In this document: positions 13,711-25,420 of the stretch, in pieces | Numbering within the stretch: the stretch's first letter is position 1 | Layout of the letters: every line of letters starts with the position of its first letter | NCBI RefSeq assembly: GCF_028769735.1 | Contig: NC_088177.1 | Span: 20,559,599-20,623,598, forward strand | DNA: 64,000 nt | Reading direction: 5' to 3' | Source of the DNA: Zonotrichia leucophrys gambelii | Taxonomy: Eukaryota; Chordata; Aves; Passeriformes; Passerellidae | The notes under the pieces: generated by a model | Databases searched by the model: none | Told to the model about the DNA's origin: nothing | What the model saw: the letters and a program-made list of their open reading frames with translations, nothing else | Position numbers and translations under genes: made by a program

Positions 13711-14166
13711 CCTGATGAAAAGTCCCTCTCCTGCTTCCTTGCAGGTCCCCTTCAGATACTGGAAAGTTCCATGATGTCTCCACACAACCTTCTCTTTTCC
13801 AAACTGAACAGTCCTAAATTTCTCAGCCTGTCTTCAAAGAGGAGGTGCTCCAGGCTCCTTACCAGCTTCATGGCCCTCCTCTGGACTCACTGCAAGGTCC
13901 ACATCTTTCCTGTACAGGGGACCCCAGAGATGGATGCATCACTCCAGGTGGGGTCTCACCAGAATGGAGTAGAGAGGTGGAATCCCCTCTCTAGACCTGT
14001 TGGTCATGCTTTTTTTGCAGCCCAGGGCCCAGGTGACTTTCTTGGCTGCAAGTGCACACGGCTGGCTCACGGTGAGTTTTTTATCACTCCATCACCCCTC
14101 CAGTCCTTCTCCGCAGGGCTGCTCTCAGTCACTTCTCTGCCCAGCCCACAGGTGTGCATAAGCACA
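13711..14166 (-). repeat. CR1 LINE, end of the reverse transcriptase frame, minus orientation (right piece of a split copy)
   Basis: This continues the CR1 from 13118. On the plus strand one reads AAAAGTCCCTCTCCTGC, CTTCTCTTTTCCAAACTGAA, CCTCCTCTGGACTCACTGC, ACTCCAGGTGGGGTCTCACC and CAGGGCTGCTCTCAGTCAC. The minus strand still encodes a short remnant of the CR1 ORF2 tail, [17 protein letters not shown], before a stop. Together the two pieces make a roughly 740-bp 5'-truncated CR1. It is in the same orientation as PARD3B. Confidence 0.92.
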
Positions 14167-17100
14167 TTAAACTAATTCTGTATCCCTGAAGTCCTCTCTG
14201 GATACCTAGGGAAGGAAGTTTTCATTCTTGAAAGCCTGGCCAAGGCTCTGTGATCCTAACTAGGTGGAACAGCTAAAGAGCAGCTTTAATAAAGTAAAAA
14301 CTTCATTAACAAATACTTTTTCTTCAACACAAAGAACAAATTCTGATGTGTGTTACTCCTATTTTTCCCTGATTACTGTCTCTAAATTTTCCAGTGGCAG
14401 CTATCACAATAAGGAAAGAGAGGTTTGGATGAAAAAAGAAACTCAAATTTTGTACCATCTGTTAAATGACTTCCAATCTGAGGGAACAGATGCTGGACTT
14501 CACTATCAGTTTTTGATTGATCTAGAAGTACTTTGTTAATTGGGGATAAAACTACAGCTAAGATGCGTCAGAGAAAATAGGAAAGTATAGCTCAAATTCT
14601 CCTCAAACTACCTGGCCACTCAGAAAAGGTTCTGTTATTTTTGTATTCATCATTTAGCATTAAAAAAATCAGATCTTCTTTTGAATAGATGGGACAACAT
14701 CTGAAAAACAGAACACATGCCCCGGTTGAACACATACTCTGCCATAAATACTGTGAACAGCTCAAATGGTTCATCAGGTTCTACCAGCTCACCTGAATGG
14801 GACAGCAAAGTTCTTTTCTTGTATTACTGCATGTTTGCTGTCCTATTTCATGCATTACTCATTGTACTACTGAAGTGCACTTTCCAGAAAGTAAATCAGC
14901 ATTGTTTTCAGAGAATCCCATGCTCGTTACCTCACAAAAATCGACTGAAAAAATCTACTGGTGTGTCAGTGTAAGGTATATGGGTATTGCTACACAGAGC
15001 CCATTGCCAGTTCCACGTGCACCAAACACCAACACACCAGAAGTGCCAAAAAAGCTTAACTAATTATGAAAGTCAGTTTCAATTACAAAATAATTGCTAA
15101 GATAATTGGGGCATAAATACAGAGATCTAATTTTCACTTCCATGCACATGTTTCATCTAGCAACAGTTCTGGGTTTTCTAATTTGCATGTGACTAAAGGA
15201 AGCAGCTCAACATGAAAAAACTCTGGTTTGTGACAAAGGAAATTCAGTATTAGTTTTAAATTTTCAGCAGCAATGTACAGAACAAATGAATTTTTTCTAA
15301 ATAGTGTTTTAACACTTTAAAGACTATAGCTATTTTCAAAATGCAGTGTTCAGTTATTTCTGTCATGTTTTTTCATTTGTCAGATATTGATTTTTCTGCA
15401 TGTTTTAAAACAATCTGTACCTAATTTAACCTATGTTTTTAAGCTTTCTGTGTTTACCAGAACATTATGCCAAAGCATATTTCAGTATGATTGACAATGA
15501 GACTTTTAGAAATGGTACTGTTGCGAAAACAAGAGTTAGAGTAACGTATTGTGCTGTAATAAATTTTTGCTTTCACAAAAAAACCAGAACACCAAACCAC
15601 AACTTTGAACTTTCTGGGCCTCCCCCCGCCTCCCCTTTACATGATATATTTTAAAAAGTCCTCCTCCACCCCTGTTACTAGTCCAGCTTTGACTGTCACC
15701 CCTGCAGCTGACGGATGAATGCTCTGTATTTTAGCACAGGGAATTCCTTTAGGCTTAGAGGACTCTTTTGTACTGATGCAAGTCAGTGAAGCATGGTGAT
15801 GTTTTAACCTCCAAGTATTACTGCAATCCTCATATAATGGCATAAAATGCACTTGTCACCACTAAAATTACATAAAAACCCCAACTCAACAAAATGCTAT
15901 TTTTTCCTTCTTGATGGTCTATAAAGCATTCAAAATACACCCTGGAATGAAACAGATTTCACTTATTTTTCCACTCTTTTTTGCCATTTTTATGGTTATA
16001 AAATACCAGGGGCGAGCATTACGTACTGACGTACTCACAGTTTCTCAGCTTTGCCAAGAGTGTAAGATCTGCACTGTTAGCCAAGACTACTTCTTTGTAC
16101 TTTCATTTATCAGACTAAGTCAGTATTTCATTAATATGCAAATGCTTGCAACAAACATCAAGAAAACCCTCTTAGCCCAAGCAGGTCTAACAAACGATGC
16201 AGAACTTAGACAAAGTTCAGCCCCGTGCAACATCATAATCTACTTGGAGAGTCACTGAGACTTTTAAAATTGCACCACTTATCAAATAACACAAGCCATT
16301 GTAAAATAAGGTGCACACTAAATACTTAGATGCACATGCATTTGGCCACGCAAAGAGAAACAATGAACAGTCAACTAAAATCCTGTGTTGGCCTTCAGAA
16401 TTATAGTGTTAGAGTGAGACTCCCTAGATCATTATTTGCATGCAAGTTAGCTGACTGTGTATTTACTTCCTTTATTCCTGTGAACTTAACTGAAAGTTTG
16501 GCCTTAAATACACCTTCAGCTGAAAGGTTCCCACCTCCACCACATGTCACTGAACCCCAGCTCTCTCCCCCTATTCCCTAATGTGCCAACACAGACATTT
16601 GTGGAACCTTACTCTAAACTAGTTGTGATCTAGTCTGAAACATCCTCCCTGAACCAAAGACCCAGGGTTTCTGGGTCTTTGCTTTGTTTTGAAATAAACC
16701 AGCAACAGATTATTTTGCACAGCTGGGGACAGGGAGTGAACTGCAACATTGCATAGAGAATCTAGAGGGGAAAAAGGCATAAATATTACAAGCAAATGAA
16801 AACAGCAGCATCATTTAAGCCAGAATTCACATGGCCTAAAGAACAGCAGATCCAACAGAGCTTTCTAGGCAGACACTAAAAAATAGCTTTATTCTGCTCG
16901 AGACACTTATATGTCCCAGCTGATATTGAGAGATTCTAAAGAATGTCATTAGTTTGTAAGTAATGTAGGAACACTTTCCCCACACACTAAGCTTCAGGTC
17001 TTAACACTGCAAAGTAAAACATGTGGCCCAAGTGTGACTAAGACAGCATCACTTTAATCTTAAAGACAGTCTGCAATATGAATATGTTTTTGCTGCATTT

Positions 17101-17593
17101 TCACTAATTGTGGCTTTGCAATAGAACTTAGTAATAACTATACCGAAAACAAATTTGTCCTCAAAAGGGAAGAGTCTGATAAAACAGAAAAGTGAGATAA
17201 AGACGAGACCATGCAGGATAGTAGCAGGGTACCAAAGACGACAGAAATGCCATTAGAAAGCGAGAGAAGTCAAAAAGGATGTGAAACCAAAGAAGCAATG
17301 GTAAACTGGACAACATGATACTGAACAAATAAATAACTGCTGAAAGCTCAGTCCATATTCCAACGCCTTATGACACTATGGAACTTTATGCAAACCACTT
17401 ATTTAAAAAAAAAATATATATACAGAACCACTGTTAATTGATTGTATGATCTAAAATAACTATTTTTTCCAGAGGAAATTCTCTACTTTGCAGAAAATGA
17501 ATATGATGCATTTTGTTATAGATCCAAATACATACTACTATATACCAACAGGTAAGAAAGGTTTTGGTCTTAAAAAGGTGAGTTACATGACAC

Positions 17594-17701
17594 CTACTGC
17601 CACAAGATGCTTGAGAGCGTGGTCACTGGGATGAGAAGCACTTGGGAAGTCAGGTGCGCCCAAGGCTGGATCACTGCTCCTCCGTACCAGGAGTGGTGTG
17701 C
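17594..17701 (-). CDS. PARD3B: PARD3B coding exon (corresponds to human coding exon 4), internal, about 108 bp; donor end uncertain
   Basis: The minus strand has a pyrimidine tract ending TTTTTTCTCACAG, then an open frame that completes the split Gly codon of the previous exon and reads GTPLLVRRSSDPALGAPD, followed by PSASHPSDHALKHLVAV. This lines up with the recalled human PARD3B segment GTPLLVRRSSDP, then PSASHPGGQSLKLVV. RRSSDP has the form of a 14-3-3 binding site (Arg at -3, Pro at +2); the same motif in PARD3 contains Ser144, a known 14-3-3 site. The 3' end is less sure. An in-frame TAA follows four codons after GTA, so the exon must end earlier. I chose TAG|GTGTCA (exon end 17594) because it keeps phase 1 and would let a split Asp codon match human VPD. 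GCA|GTAGGT (exon end 17598) is the main alternative. The segment is flexible linker before PDZ1, with no fold visible. Confidence 0.88.
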   Translation of the reverse strand, partial: AHHSWYGGAVIQPWAHLTSQVLLIPVTTLSSILWQ

Positions 17702-18641
17702 CTGTGAGAAAAAATAGAATTCTAAGGTTCAGGGATGCTAAATTAGCACAAGGGAAAGCTTCATGTGGTTAAATAAGAGACGTGTGCAGCACTTAAATAT
17801 AGGCTTATCTGTGGTAATATCCACCTGTTGAATTACTAGATTTGATAGGGCTGTACCATTTCAGATTTACTTAGCTAAAGAAATGATAATATTTTTATGC
17901 ACTGATCTAATAGACCTCCACCCATGAGCTACCTAAATTAGGTAAAAAATGCTGACAAACAGGAGAAAAAGTCACCTCCTCAAAAAAACCAAATGACTGG
18001 TTGCATGCATCTGTGACCACATCAAGTGTACCATCAAGTGAGCAAAACTGAGATTACAGCTGTCAGTTATAATACTAATTACAGTGACTGGGGCTGATGG
18101 CAGCCATAATTACTAGATCTAGAAAAGAAGTTTGAACATAAAACACTTTTCTTGTTAGATGCTAACAAAGCTGGAGAGATTCTACCACATTCACTTTCAG
18201 CAAAACGTTGTCAGTACAGCTGGAATAAATACCTCATGTCGATAAAGGGCAACCAGAGAACCCAGTGCTCTTCTTAACCCTTCCTCATGGTAAGTTTTTA
18301 TATGCAGGTAATCCTTTCTCTGCTCACTTCCGCAGGAAACCAGTAAGAAAAGCAGAAGTAAGACTTAAAATTGTGTCCTGGTATTAAGGGAATGCTTAAA
18401 TATCAGAATGTGAATACTGGTTTTTCTGCCAGGTGATTATCATCTTAGTACCAAGAGCTATCCATGCTATTACAAGGAGGTTGGGTAGAAATGGACTGAT
18501 CACCAAATTTTGTGTGATTTTCCAGAAGTGTCAATAGGTAAAAATGAACCAAATCTCTCCACCTAAATATGCTAGCTCTTCACATAAAGCTGAGGAGAAA
18601 TTTGTTTCTCTGCTAGGCATATCTGTTACAAAGGTATACAA

Positions 18642-18674
18642 AAGCTAAATATAAGCTAAATATAAGCTAAATAT
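18642..18674. repeat. Short tandem repeat, 11-bp unit, 3 perfect copies
   Basis: The unit AAGCTAAATAT occurs three times head to tail without a mismatch, followed by a partial copy (AAGTTA). It lies in intron, about 940 bp upstream (in gene direction) of the 108-bp exon. Confidence 0.9.
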
Positions 18675-20009
18675 AAGTTACTGCCTTCTTTAAGATAAAT
18701 ACCTATACCTGGTATATTTCTGGTGGCGTGTATCACATTTTTTGTCTGTCTTCCATACAACCGTTTGAAAACAGATGCTGAAACATTTCTGTATGATTCA
18801 ACACAACCTGGTGACCAACTCATTTTGACATAAACATGAACAATACAGAGAAACTACTGAAAACCCTTTACACTGGTACTTTTATTTGTAAAACCTGCAC
18901 AACTCAATGAGCATACACTTGCTTACACTCTTCAAAGCCGTTATCCCAGCCCCCTTCCTCATTTCTGTCCTCTTTTTTCCAAGGTGAGAAATCCACAGTA
19001 ACTCAAAGAGGGTACAAAAAATTCCCCATAGTCAACTTAAGCGGACAAAGATGGGAAGGGAGTGGGATGAGAGAGCCCACACAGAAAGATCATTTACATC
19101 AAGCTCATCCTCCTCCCAAAGACAACACTCTGAAATTAGATTTCTTTTTTCCTGAGCTGTCTTCTACAACTAATTCCTCATTTCTCTGGCTGAGACAAAG
19201 ATGAAAGCTCCCAACCCTGTGACTGCTGAGAGACAAGACCCCTGCTTGTTCAAGAACCTTCCAGGTGAAGAGGTATCCTGTACCACACCACTTCAGCACT
19301 TCTGTCTGCTGTCTGTAGTGATTGCTTCAAGATCCTCCTCCTTACCACATTCCCCATCCTCAGTTCAGAAGATCTCCTTTCGCTTGTTTTTTGTCAGTGT
19401 TTTCCAAAGAAACAGAAACAAAATTTACAACTGTCTAAATTTTGAAACCAACATCTGCAGAAGCAGCAGGATTATAGAGAATACTGTTCTCCAGTTTGGG
19501 AAGATGGCCTTGCAGCTATTTTCTTTCTTTTTATTCCTGCAAATTTTTACTTATTGCCATGAAACAATGAAATTTATGGTGATCATCTGGAATGCTTCCC
19601 TACTTGTAGAAAAACAACTGGACTTTTTGGCTATTATATATAATGTTTTCTCCTTTCCCAGTATGTTGTAAATTTTAGGGTCGTACAGATCATTTTTTCC
19701 TTGAAGACAAAGCCAGAGTCTATTTTCTTCATTTTTTAAATGCATTAACAGACGTGTAACATAATTTCTTGTACAGAAATATCACACATCATAACATTTC
19801 TGTGAAACAAGTCAGCTGTAGTCTTTAGCTAAAATTATACAAAACAGTCCCTCTGGCCCTCATTGTTTTACATGTGCACACCACAAAAGGAACCTTTTAT
19901 TAGACAAAGATAAACTGAACCTAAGCGTTCTTGTTAATAGGAAAAAAGCCATGGCAAAGAGGAGAACTGGGTGAAAGAGATGAGAAGAAGCTGTACTGCC
20001 TCTCCTTTT

Positions 20010-20345
20010 CAGGAGAGTCCCTTATTCCCTTTCATGAGAGAGCAATTCTCAGCAGCTCCTGGAGCTAATGAACTCTGCTCCATCTCCCCTCATCTCCTGT
20101 GTGGCTCGGCTGTTCCCTGCCATAAGAACACATTCCACGCTGCTCACTGCATTCCAGCCTGCGCCTCTCCCACGGGCTCCTTTCTTTTTCCAGCCTTCCC
20201 CCACCTCCTCTGCACTGCACACTCAGGTCTCTTGAAAGCAAGCACACTCCCTTGCATTCCCAAAGAGAAACCTTCCCACATCTACTGCCCCAGACTGAGC
20301 CTGATTCAGGAGCTGGACCACATCCACTATCCATACATACCTTGA
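20010..20345 (+). other. Pyrimidine-rich, GC-richer intron segment
   Basis: The plus strand is strongly C/T biased (CTCCATCTCCCCTCATCTCC, CAGCCTTCCCCCACCTCCTC). It is open for 124 codons on the plus strand and 96 on the minus strand; neither product is recognised. Biased composition explains the open frames adequately. Confidence 0.4.
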
Positions 20346-23300
20346 ATTCATTCATCTTCCTCAGCCATGAACAAAACGTACTGAAAAACCATCAGCAATA
20401 CTGCTTATTACAGACATGCTGTAGAAAATTGCACGCATTTTCTTAAGAGATTCTGTCATCCATTTTCTTCTGTCAGGAAACGGAATGCTGCCTTTTCCTT
20501 ACAGCTTTCCTTTAGTCAGGCTGTGTTTCCACATTATTCTACTCACGCTCTTACATTTGTGCTGAACATTTATAACAACCAATGTAAGTTCAAGCACAAA
20601 ATCCATCTTTCCATGCATGATGAGAGAGAAAGAAACTCCTTCCTGCATACTAAGTTTATCACAGAAACACATTTTTTAATAAACACTACTGTTTTGTGCC
20701 AGAGTAGCACTTTGTATTTTAAACTTAGGAACTCAGTTCTAAAAAATAGTTATCCTCATCTTGCACCAATGCATCAGGAATACGCAGACAACAAAAACTG
20801 AAACACATGTCCAAAATTTTTTCTCATAATAACAGCCTTTAACCTCCCATTCTTGAAAAATTTGCAGAGTACCTTTTATTATGGTACTATAGCACCTTCT
20901 AAGCACATGTGTCAGCCTTACTCAGAACACATACTCTGAGACAAAGGTGATGAGGAAAAAGTCTTGCAGTTATTCTTGCTTAAAGTCTATCACTTATTTT
21001 CAACCTATGTAGATCAATCTTTTCTTTTTGCTAGCATCACCATCAAAAATTAGTATCTACACAGACTCATGGTTAACAGTGTATTTTCCCTGAACTCTTA
21101 TGTTTTGGAAATATTTTTTTTAACTGCAAATATGGTTGAAACAAGCATATGGTAGAAACCACACTTAGATTTAAATTGGTTGCATTAGGGAAGGAAAAAA
21201 AAACAAACCAGAAGACAGATTTCTGCCATTTGTGTACAATTAGAAAGTGAAAATTTTCATAACACAATGGCAGAAGAAACATCTCCATACCAGATGTAAC
21301 CCAATTGTCTTACTTTGTTTTGCTAGTCATTTAAATTTCACAAAAAACGCAGTACATATACATTAACACATACCATGACCAGGAGAATGTGCTCTGCCTC
21401 ACTGAAGCCCTCTGATAGTTCAAAAATCAGCATCTGAGGTTAGGGGGACCCTGACAAACCAGAAGTGATGTGTTCAAGAATACTGTGCAATTGCAGGTAA
21501 ACAGTGCAAGATCTGGATTGCCAGACATGAACATGGCATGGGGAATTTTGGAGCTCCAGCTGCCCCTGCTGAGATCCCCCTAAGCTCTACAGCCTTTCCA
21601 GACTCTGAGCTCTAGCATCAGATTTCAGGCCTACATTTAGACAGTTGAGTACCACTCAAGATGACCAATATCACAAAAAAATATTATCCTTTTATCCTAT
21701 CCTTTCCTTCATTTCATTCATTTGCTCTAACATCTCTTTGCTCAGGAAAACACAGCCTGAAATCCCTTTATTCTTTGAGATTTAGGTTGTAGGTTGCTGA
21801 AAAATGCTGAAGACACCCAGACTTTATCACCCACGAGAATTTTTGGCAGGCTGAGCTATCCATAATGCAGTCAAATCGTGTACTAAAAATTAATTTTAGC
21901 AATGCTTTGGATGCAAACACTCACAGATGATTTTTAGGTAAGCTGACAAACCAAGGAATGCAGGAAACACAAGCACAGGTGTATTGTGCTACTGCACAAT
22001 CATGTTAGTGACAACTAACATGGTTGGCTGGTTTGTTTTTCTAGGTAACAGGGAAGGATTACTCTAGAGCCAAACTAAAGATACAGTTGGACAGAATTCT
22101 ATAAGTGGGCAGAAAGAGATTTACAATAAATCTCCTAGGCAGTTAAAGCCATAATTTAAAATTCTGCTCCTGAATATAAAAATGCTGACTATGATGGGAA
22201 AAGAGCTGTCCATCAAGTGTATATCAAACTATCAGCTACTGAAGGCCATACCAATGACAATTACTCTGCTGCCTGCTACCAAATTACCCCTGCCTGGACA
22301 GAAAGAAATTATTTTCTTACCTGCAGATGCCTCCAAATACTTTTCCAGAGCTCTATCTGAGCAAATCACAATATTTCAAGCCAGTTGAAATAAAACACCT
22401 AAATACTATATGGATACACACACAAATGTAAAATTGCACCTCAGCATGGACAGTTCTTGGCTAGCAGAGCTCTGAACAGACACAAAACAAACAACCATTT
22501 ATATTGAGAAGCCAAAACTGCTTTTAAACTGGCCTTGTCATGAAACAGGTCTGGCTCTGGGAAAAAAGTTACAAGCAAGCTTTTAATTTATATTTAAATG
22601 CATAAATTATTAATATATGTGCCTATTTTTCTGCTTTTTATCAGACAATTTTCACATTAACTGGCATACAGACAATTCTTCCAATCAGCACTTTTTGAGA
22701 GCACTAAGCAATCCGTGTGTGTAAATTTGTTCACCCTCAGATATATTGCTTACCACCACCTGAGGCATTATGGAATGGTTCTGCCACGTAGTTCAAATGT
22801 AGCTGACACAGGCTTGTATGCTCTACCTTGTGCTGGTACTGCACAGCTTTTTCTGTTTTTTAATATTCAGTGCTATGATGATGTGACTTCTATGTTTAAA
22901 GCTAACTCAAATTCCTTATAATAGCACCTATCTATACAATTTCAAATCTACAGCTGTGCTTCCCAAAATGCACAGTACAATTGTTAACTTCCCATGGATA
23001 GAAGATTAATGAACTAGGATGGCATCACAGTTAAGACAATTGACTTAAATCTACAAACAGGTGAAAAACCAGTTCCAGCAAGAGCTGTCTTTTACACGTC
23101 AACCCAGCAGAGAGTACTTCCTTATCACTCCAAATGAAGTGTAATTTTTCTTACAAAGAAAAACAAAAGCAATGGCCTACAAGTAAAATTCAGGAATGGC
23201 TTCAACAGGTGTTGTTGTGGGGTGATACTTTTCAGTGTCAATTTTTAAAAAATTGTTTTCTCTGGTTGCATGTGCTATAATGTATTAAGTGAGGTTTCAG

Positions 23301-24254
23301 TTATGAAACAAGAACTGTTCTCTCAGTTTTTACGACCAGAATTCAATTTCTTTGGTGTTAACAGGGTCTAATGAAACAACTATGGAATATTTACATTTAC
23401 AGCTTTGGCAGTTTCAAAGATGGACATGTAAGAATCACCTAAACATATTATTTGAATTCTATAAATCCTGTTTTCAGGATCAAAATCCACATCCATACAA
23501 TAAGCAGTAAATCACTTCTCAAGGCACTAGCACATACCGCACACACCCATCTACAAAGACTGTACAAATAATTCTGGTACCTTCTTCCTATTTGAACACT
23601 TTTCTCAAAAGAGCTTCCAGATGGACATGACTTGAGTTTGGACCTTAACCAGGTATACTTTTCTTTCACTTAAGGTCATACCATATGCCAGATACAGAGT
23701 AATTCAGGATCTTCTCACCTCTGTAAACACAGTGCTCCTCATCAGACACACAGAAAGCACCCAGACTAACTGCAGTCCAGGGAACAACATGACTCTGCTC
23801 CAAAGGATCCTGGCTACAGGTGCCACATGGAAGAGACTGGGGAAAGGGGAGGGAGCTACAGCAGATTGCTGGAGCAAGGATCAATCTGCTCACAATAGGC
23901 AGTTGTGATGATTTCTCCCCCGCCCCCTCCAACTCAAACTCAAGCAAAATGTTCAACTCCTTCCCTTATTGGGCAAACTGATCATGAGTTTTGTGAAAAC
24001 ACATTGGCTATTACAAAAAAGAAGCTGCATTTTCCAGTATGGGCCAGGCTTTCTCTTATTCTTGTACAAATGAAGCATCTTCATAAAGCAAAGCATTTTC
24101 CATCTACTGACTGATGTACATCCCATGATTTCCATATTTAGACACAAGATTAGAAGTTACAGTTGCTTCAAACATCCTATGTTTTTCAATTATTATTTTG
24201 AGGGGAACAAGTGTTGTGCTCCATTAGAATTTCCCTACGCACATATACACAGGG

Positions 24255-24325
24255 TGTTTGGCTTTAGTTTTGATTGTTTGTTTGCAAGTTTTGTTTGGGT
24301 TTTTGCTTTGGTTGGTTATTTTTAA
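24255..24325 (+). repeat. T/G-rich low-complexity stretch
   Basis: The words TTTTGATTGTTTGTTTGC, TTTTGTTTGGGTTTTTGC and TTGGTTGG occur with almost no A or C. This is the strand-mirror in composition of the A/C tract at 57.9 kb. No function is visible. Confidence 0.75.
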
Positions 24326-24420
24326 TATCCTTCCAATGGCATTCAGATCTCAAAAGAAACTGAACTCCAGATATACTTAAAACACAAGTTGTCTTAGTCA
24401 TCCAATTTGCTGAACACAGC

Positions 24421-24440
24421 AAGAAGTATAAAGAAGTATA
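24421..24440. repeat. Perfect 10-bp tandem duplication
   Basis: AAGAAGTATA is present twice in direct succession in AT-rich intron. It is a minor feature. Confidence 0.9.
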
Positions 24441-25181
24441 TTATATCTTAATAAAGACATTGGGTTTTTAAGCAGCATATCACCTGTAGTTACTGAATTT
24501 AAATAAATCATTTAAGGTAATATATCCTATAAGATTTTAAAACTAATAGATCTTAGACTCTCACACCTTATTTTTATTCACAGATTGAAAGGTGAAAATA
24601 AGTATTTCTTCTATTTCAATTCCCAGCCCATTTCTCAACTTCAAATGAAATACTTAATGAACTGTACTAGTTGAATAAACTGACACAAAGAAAATATTCT
24701 GTGCACCTGCAAAAGAAGCCATGCTGCCAAAAGCTGGTTTAGCACTTCAGCAAACATCAGTTACAGGTGCTTATGCAGTCACTTTTCCATGGTTCAATGA
24801 TTTAATTTTCTTTAAAACTTTGGCAGCTAAACTGTACAGCTTGAATATCACTTTGGCAGCATTTTATTGCAAGTAGTAGAGTTGCAAAGCAATTTTTTTG
24901 AGTATTTTAACTGTATTTTAAAGGATGATCACAAATTACAGCATTAGGACACATTTCTTCATAATTAAATATGACCAGTGTTTTACATACCTAATTTAAA
25001 TTAAAAACCTTTTCTGTTTTGACGTTTTCATAAAAACAGATGTCTTACTCTTGAGGGTACTATTTTCTGTTCTGGTCATGGTAAATTAGTTTTAGTCTTA
25101 AATTTCCATCTTGTTCCTCACAATTCTCAAAGATAAAATAGTGAAACCTCCTGCACCTGAAACTTTCTGTGAGGTTGCAAT

Positions 25182-25420
25182 GAATAAGAACATGAGAGGA
25201 GCTGTATTGGGTCTACCTCACCCAGTATCCTAAATCTAACAGTGGTAGCAAAGACTCAGGGACAAAGCCTAAGAGTGTTGTATCCTACCAGGCTGCAAAA
25301 AACAATCTTTGAAATATTTCCAAATCTGTGTGGCATCTAGACAACCATATTTCAAGACACTGATGAGCCATGTCCTGTGAATTTGTCTAATCCTATTATA
25401 ACTCATCAATCTTTGGTGTT
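25182..25420. repeat. Ancient amniote LINE-like repeat fragment
   Basis: The segment AATAAGAACATGAGAGGAGC, TATTGGGTCTACCTCACCCA and GTATCCTAAATCTAACAGTG, followed further on by TGTCCTGTGAATTTGTCTAA, matches in order a repeat I recall as abundant in turtles and crocodilians (AAGAACATAAGAA ... GGGTCAGACC ... CCCAGTATCC ... ATGAATTTGTCTAATCC). It is probably an old CR1-superfamily 3' end. The family name is not certain and the orientation is left open. Confidence 0.65.

Larger units (their letters stand above)
1..17593 (-). other. PARD3B: Intron downstream of the 108-bp exon (at least 17.6 kb, 3' end not in window)
   Basis: The next PARD3B exon should encode the approach to and start of PDZ1, with a GGPLGIHVVPF-like stretch. 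I did not find this on the minus strand here, so the intron probably runs past the left edge. It holds a GC-rich block at 4.86-5.30 kb, a possible ancient repeat at 8.53-8.65 kb, a plus-strand CR1 at 11.36-11.67 kb, and a minus-strand CR1 with an LTR-like insertion at 13.12-14.17 kb. The rest is unique AT-rich DNA with nothing I can assign. Confidence 0.7.

Noticed and set aside
13218..13715. 165-codon plus-strand open frame, the longest in the window
   Set aside because: It is the antisense of the CR1 3' end running into the LTR-like insert; no independent coding evidence.
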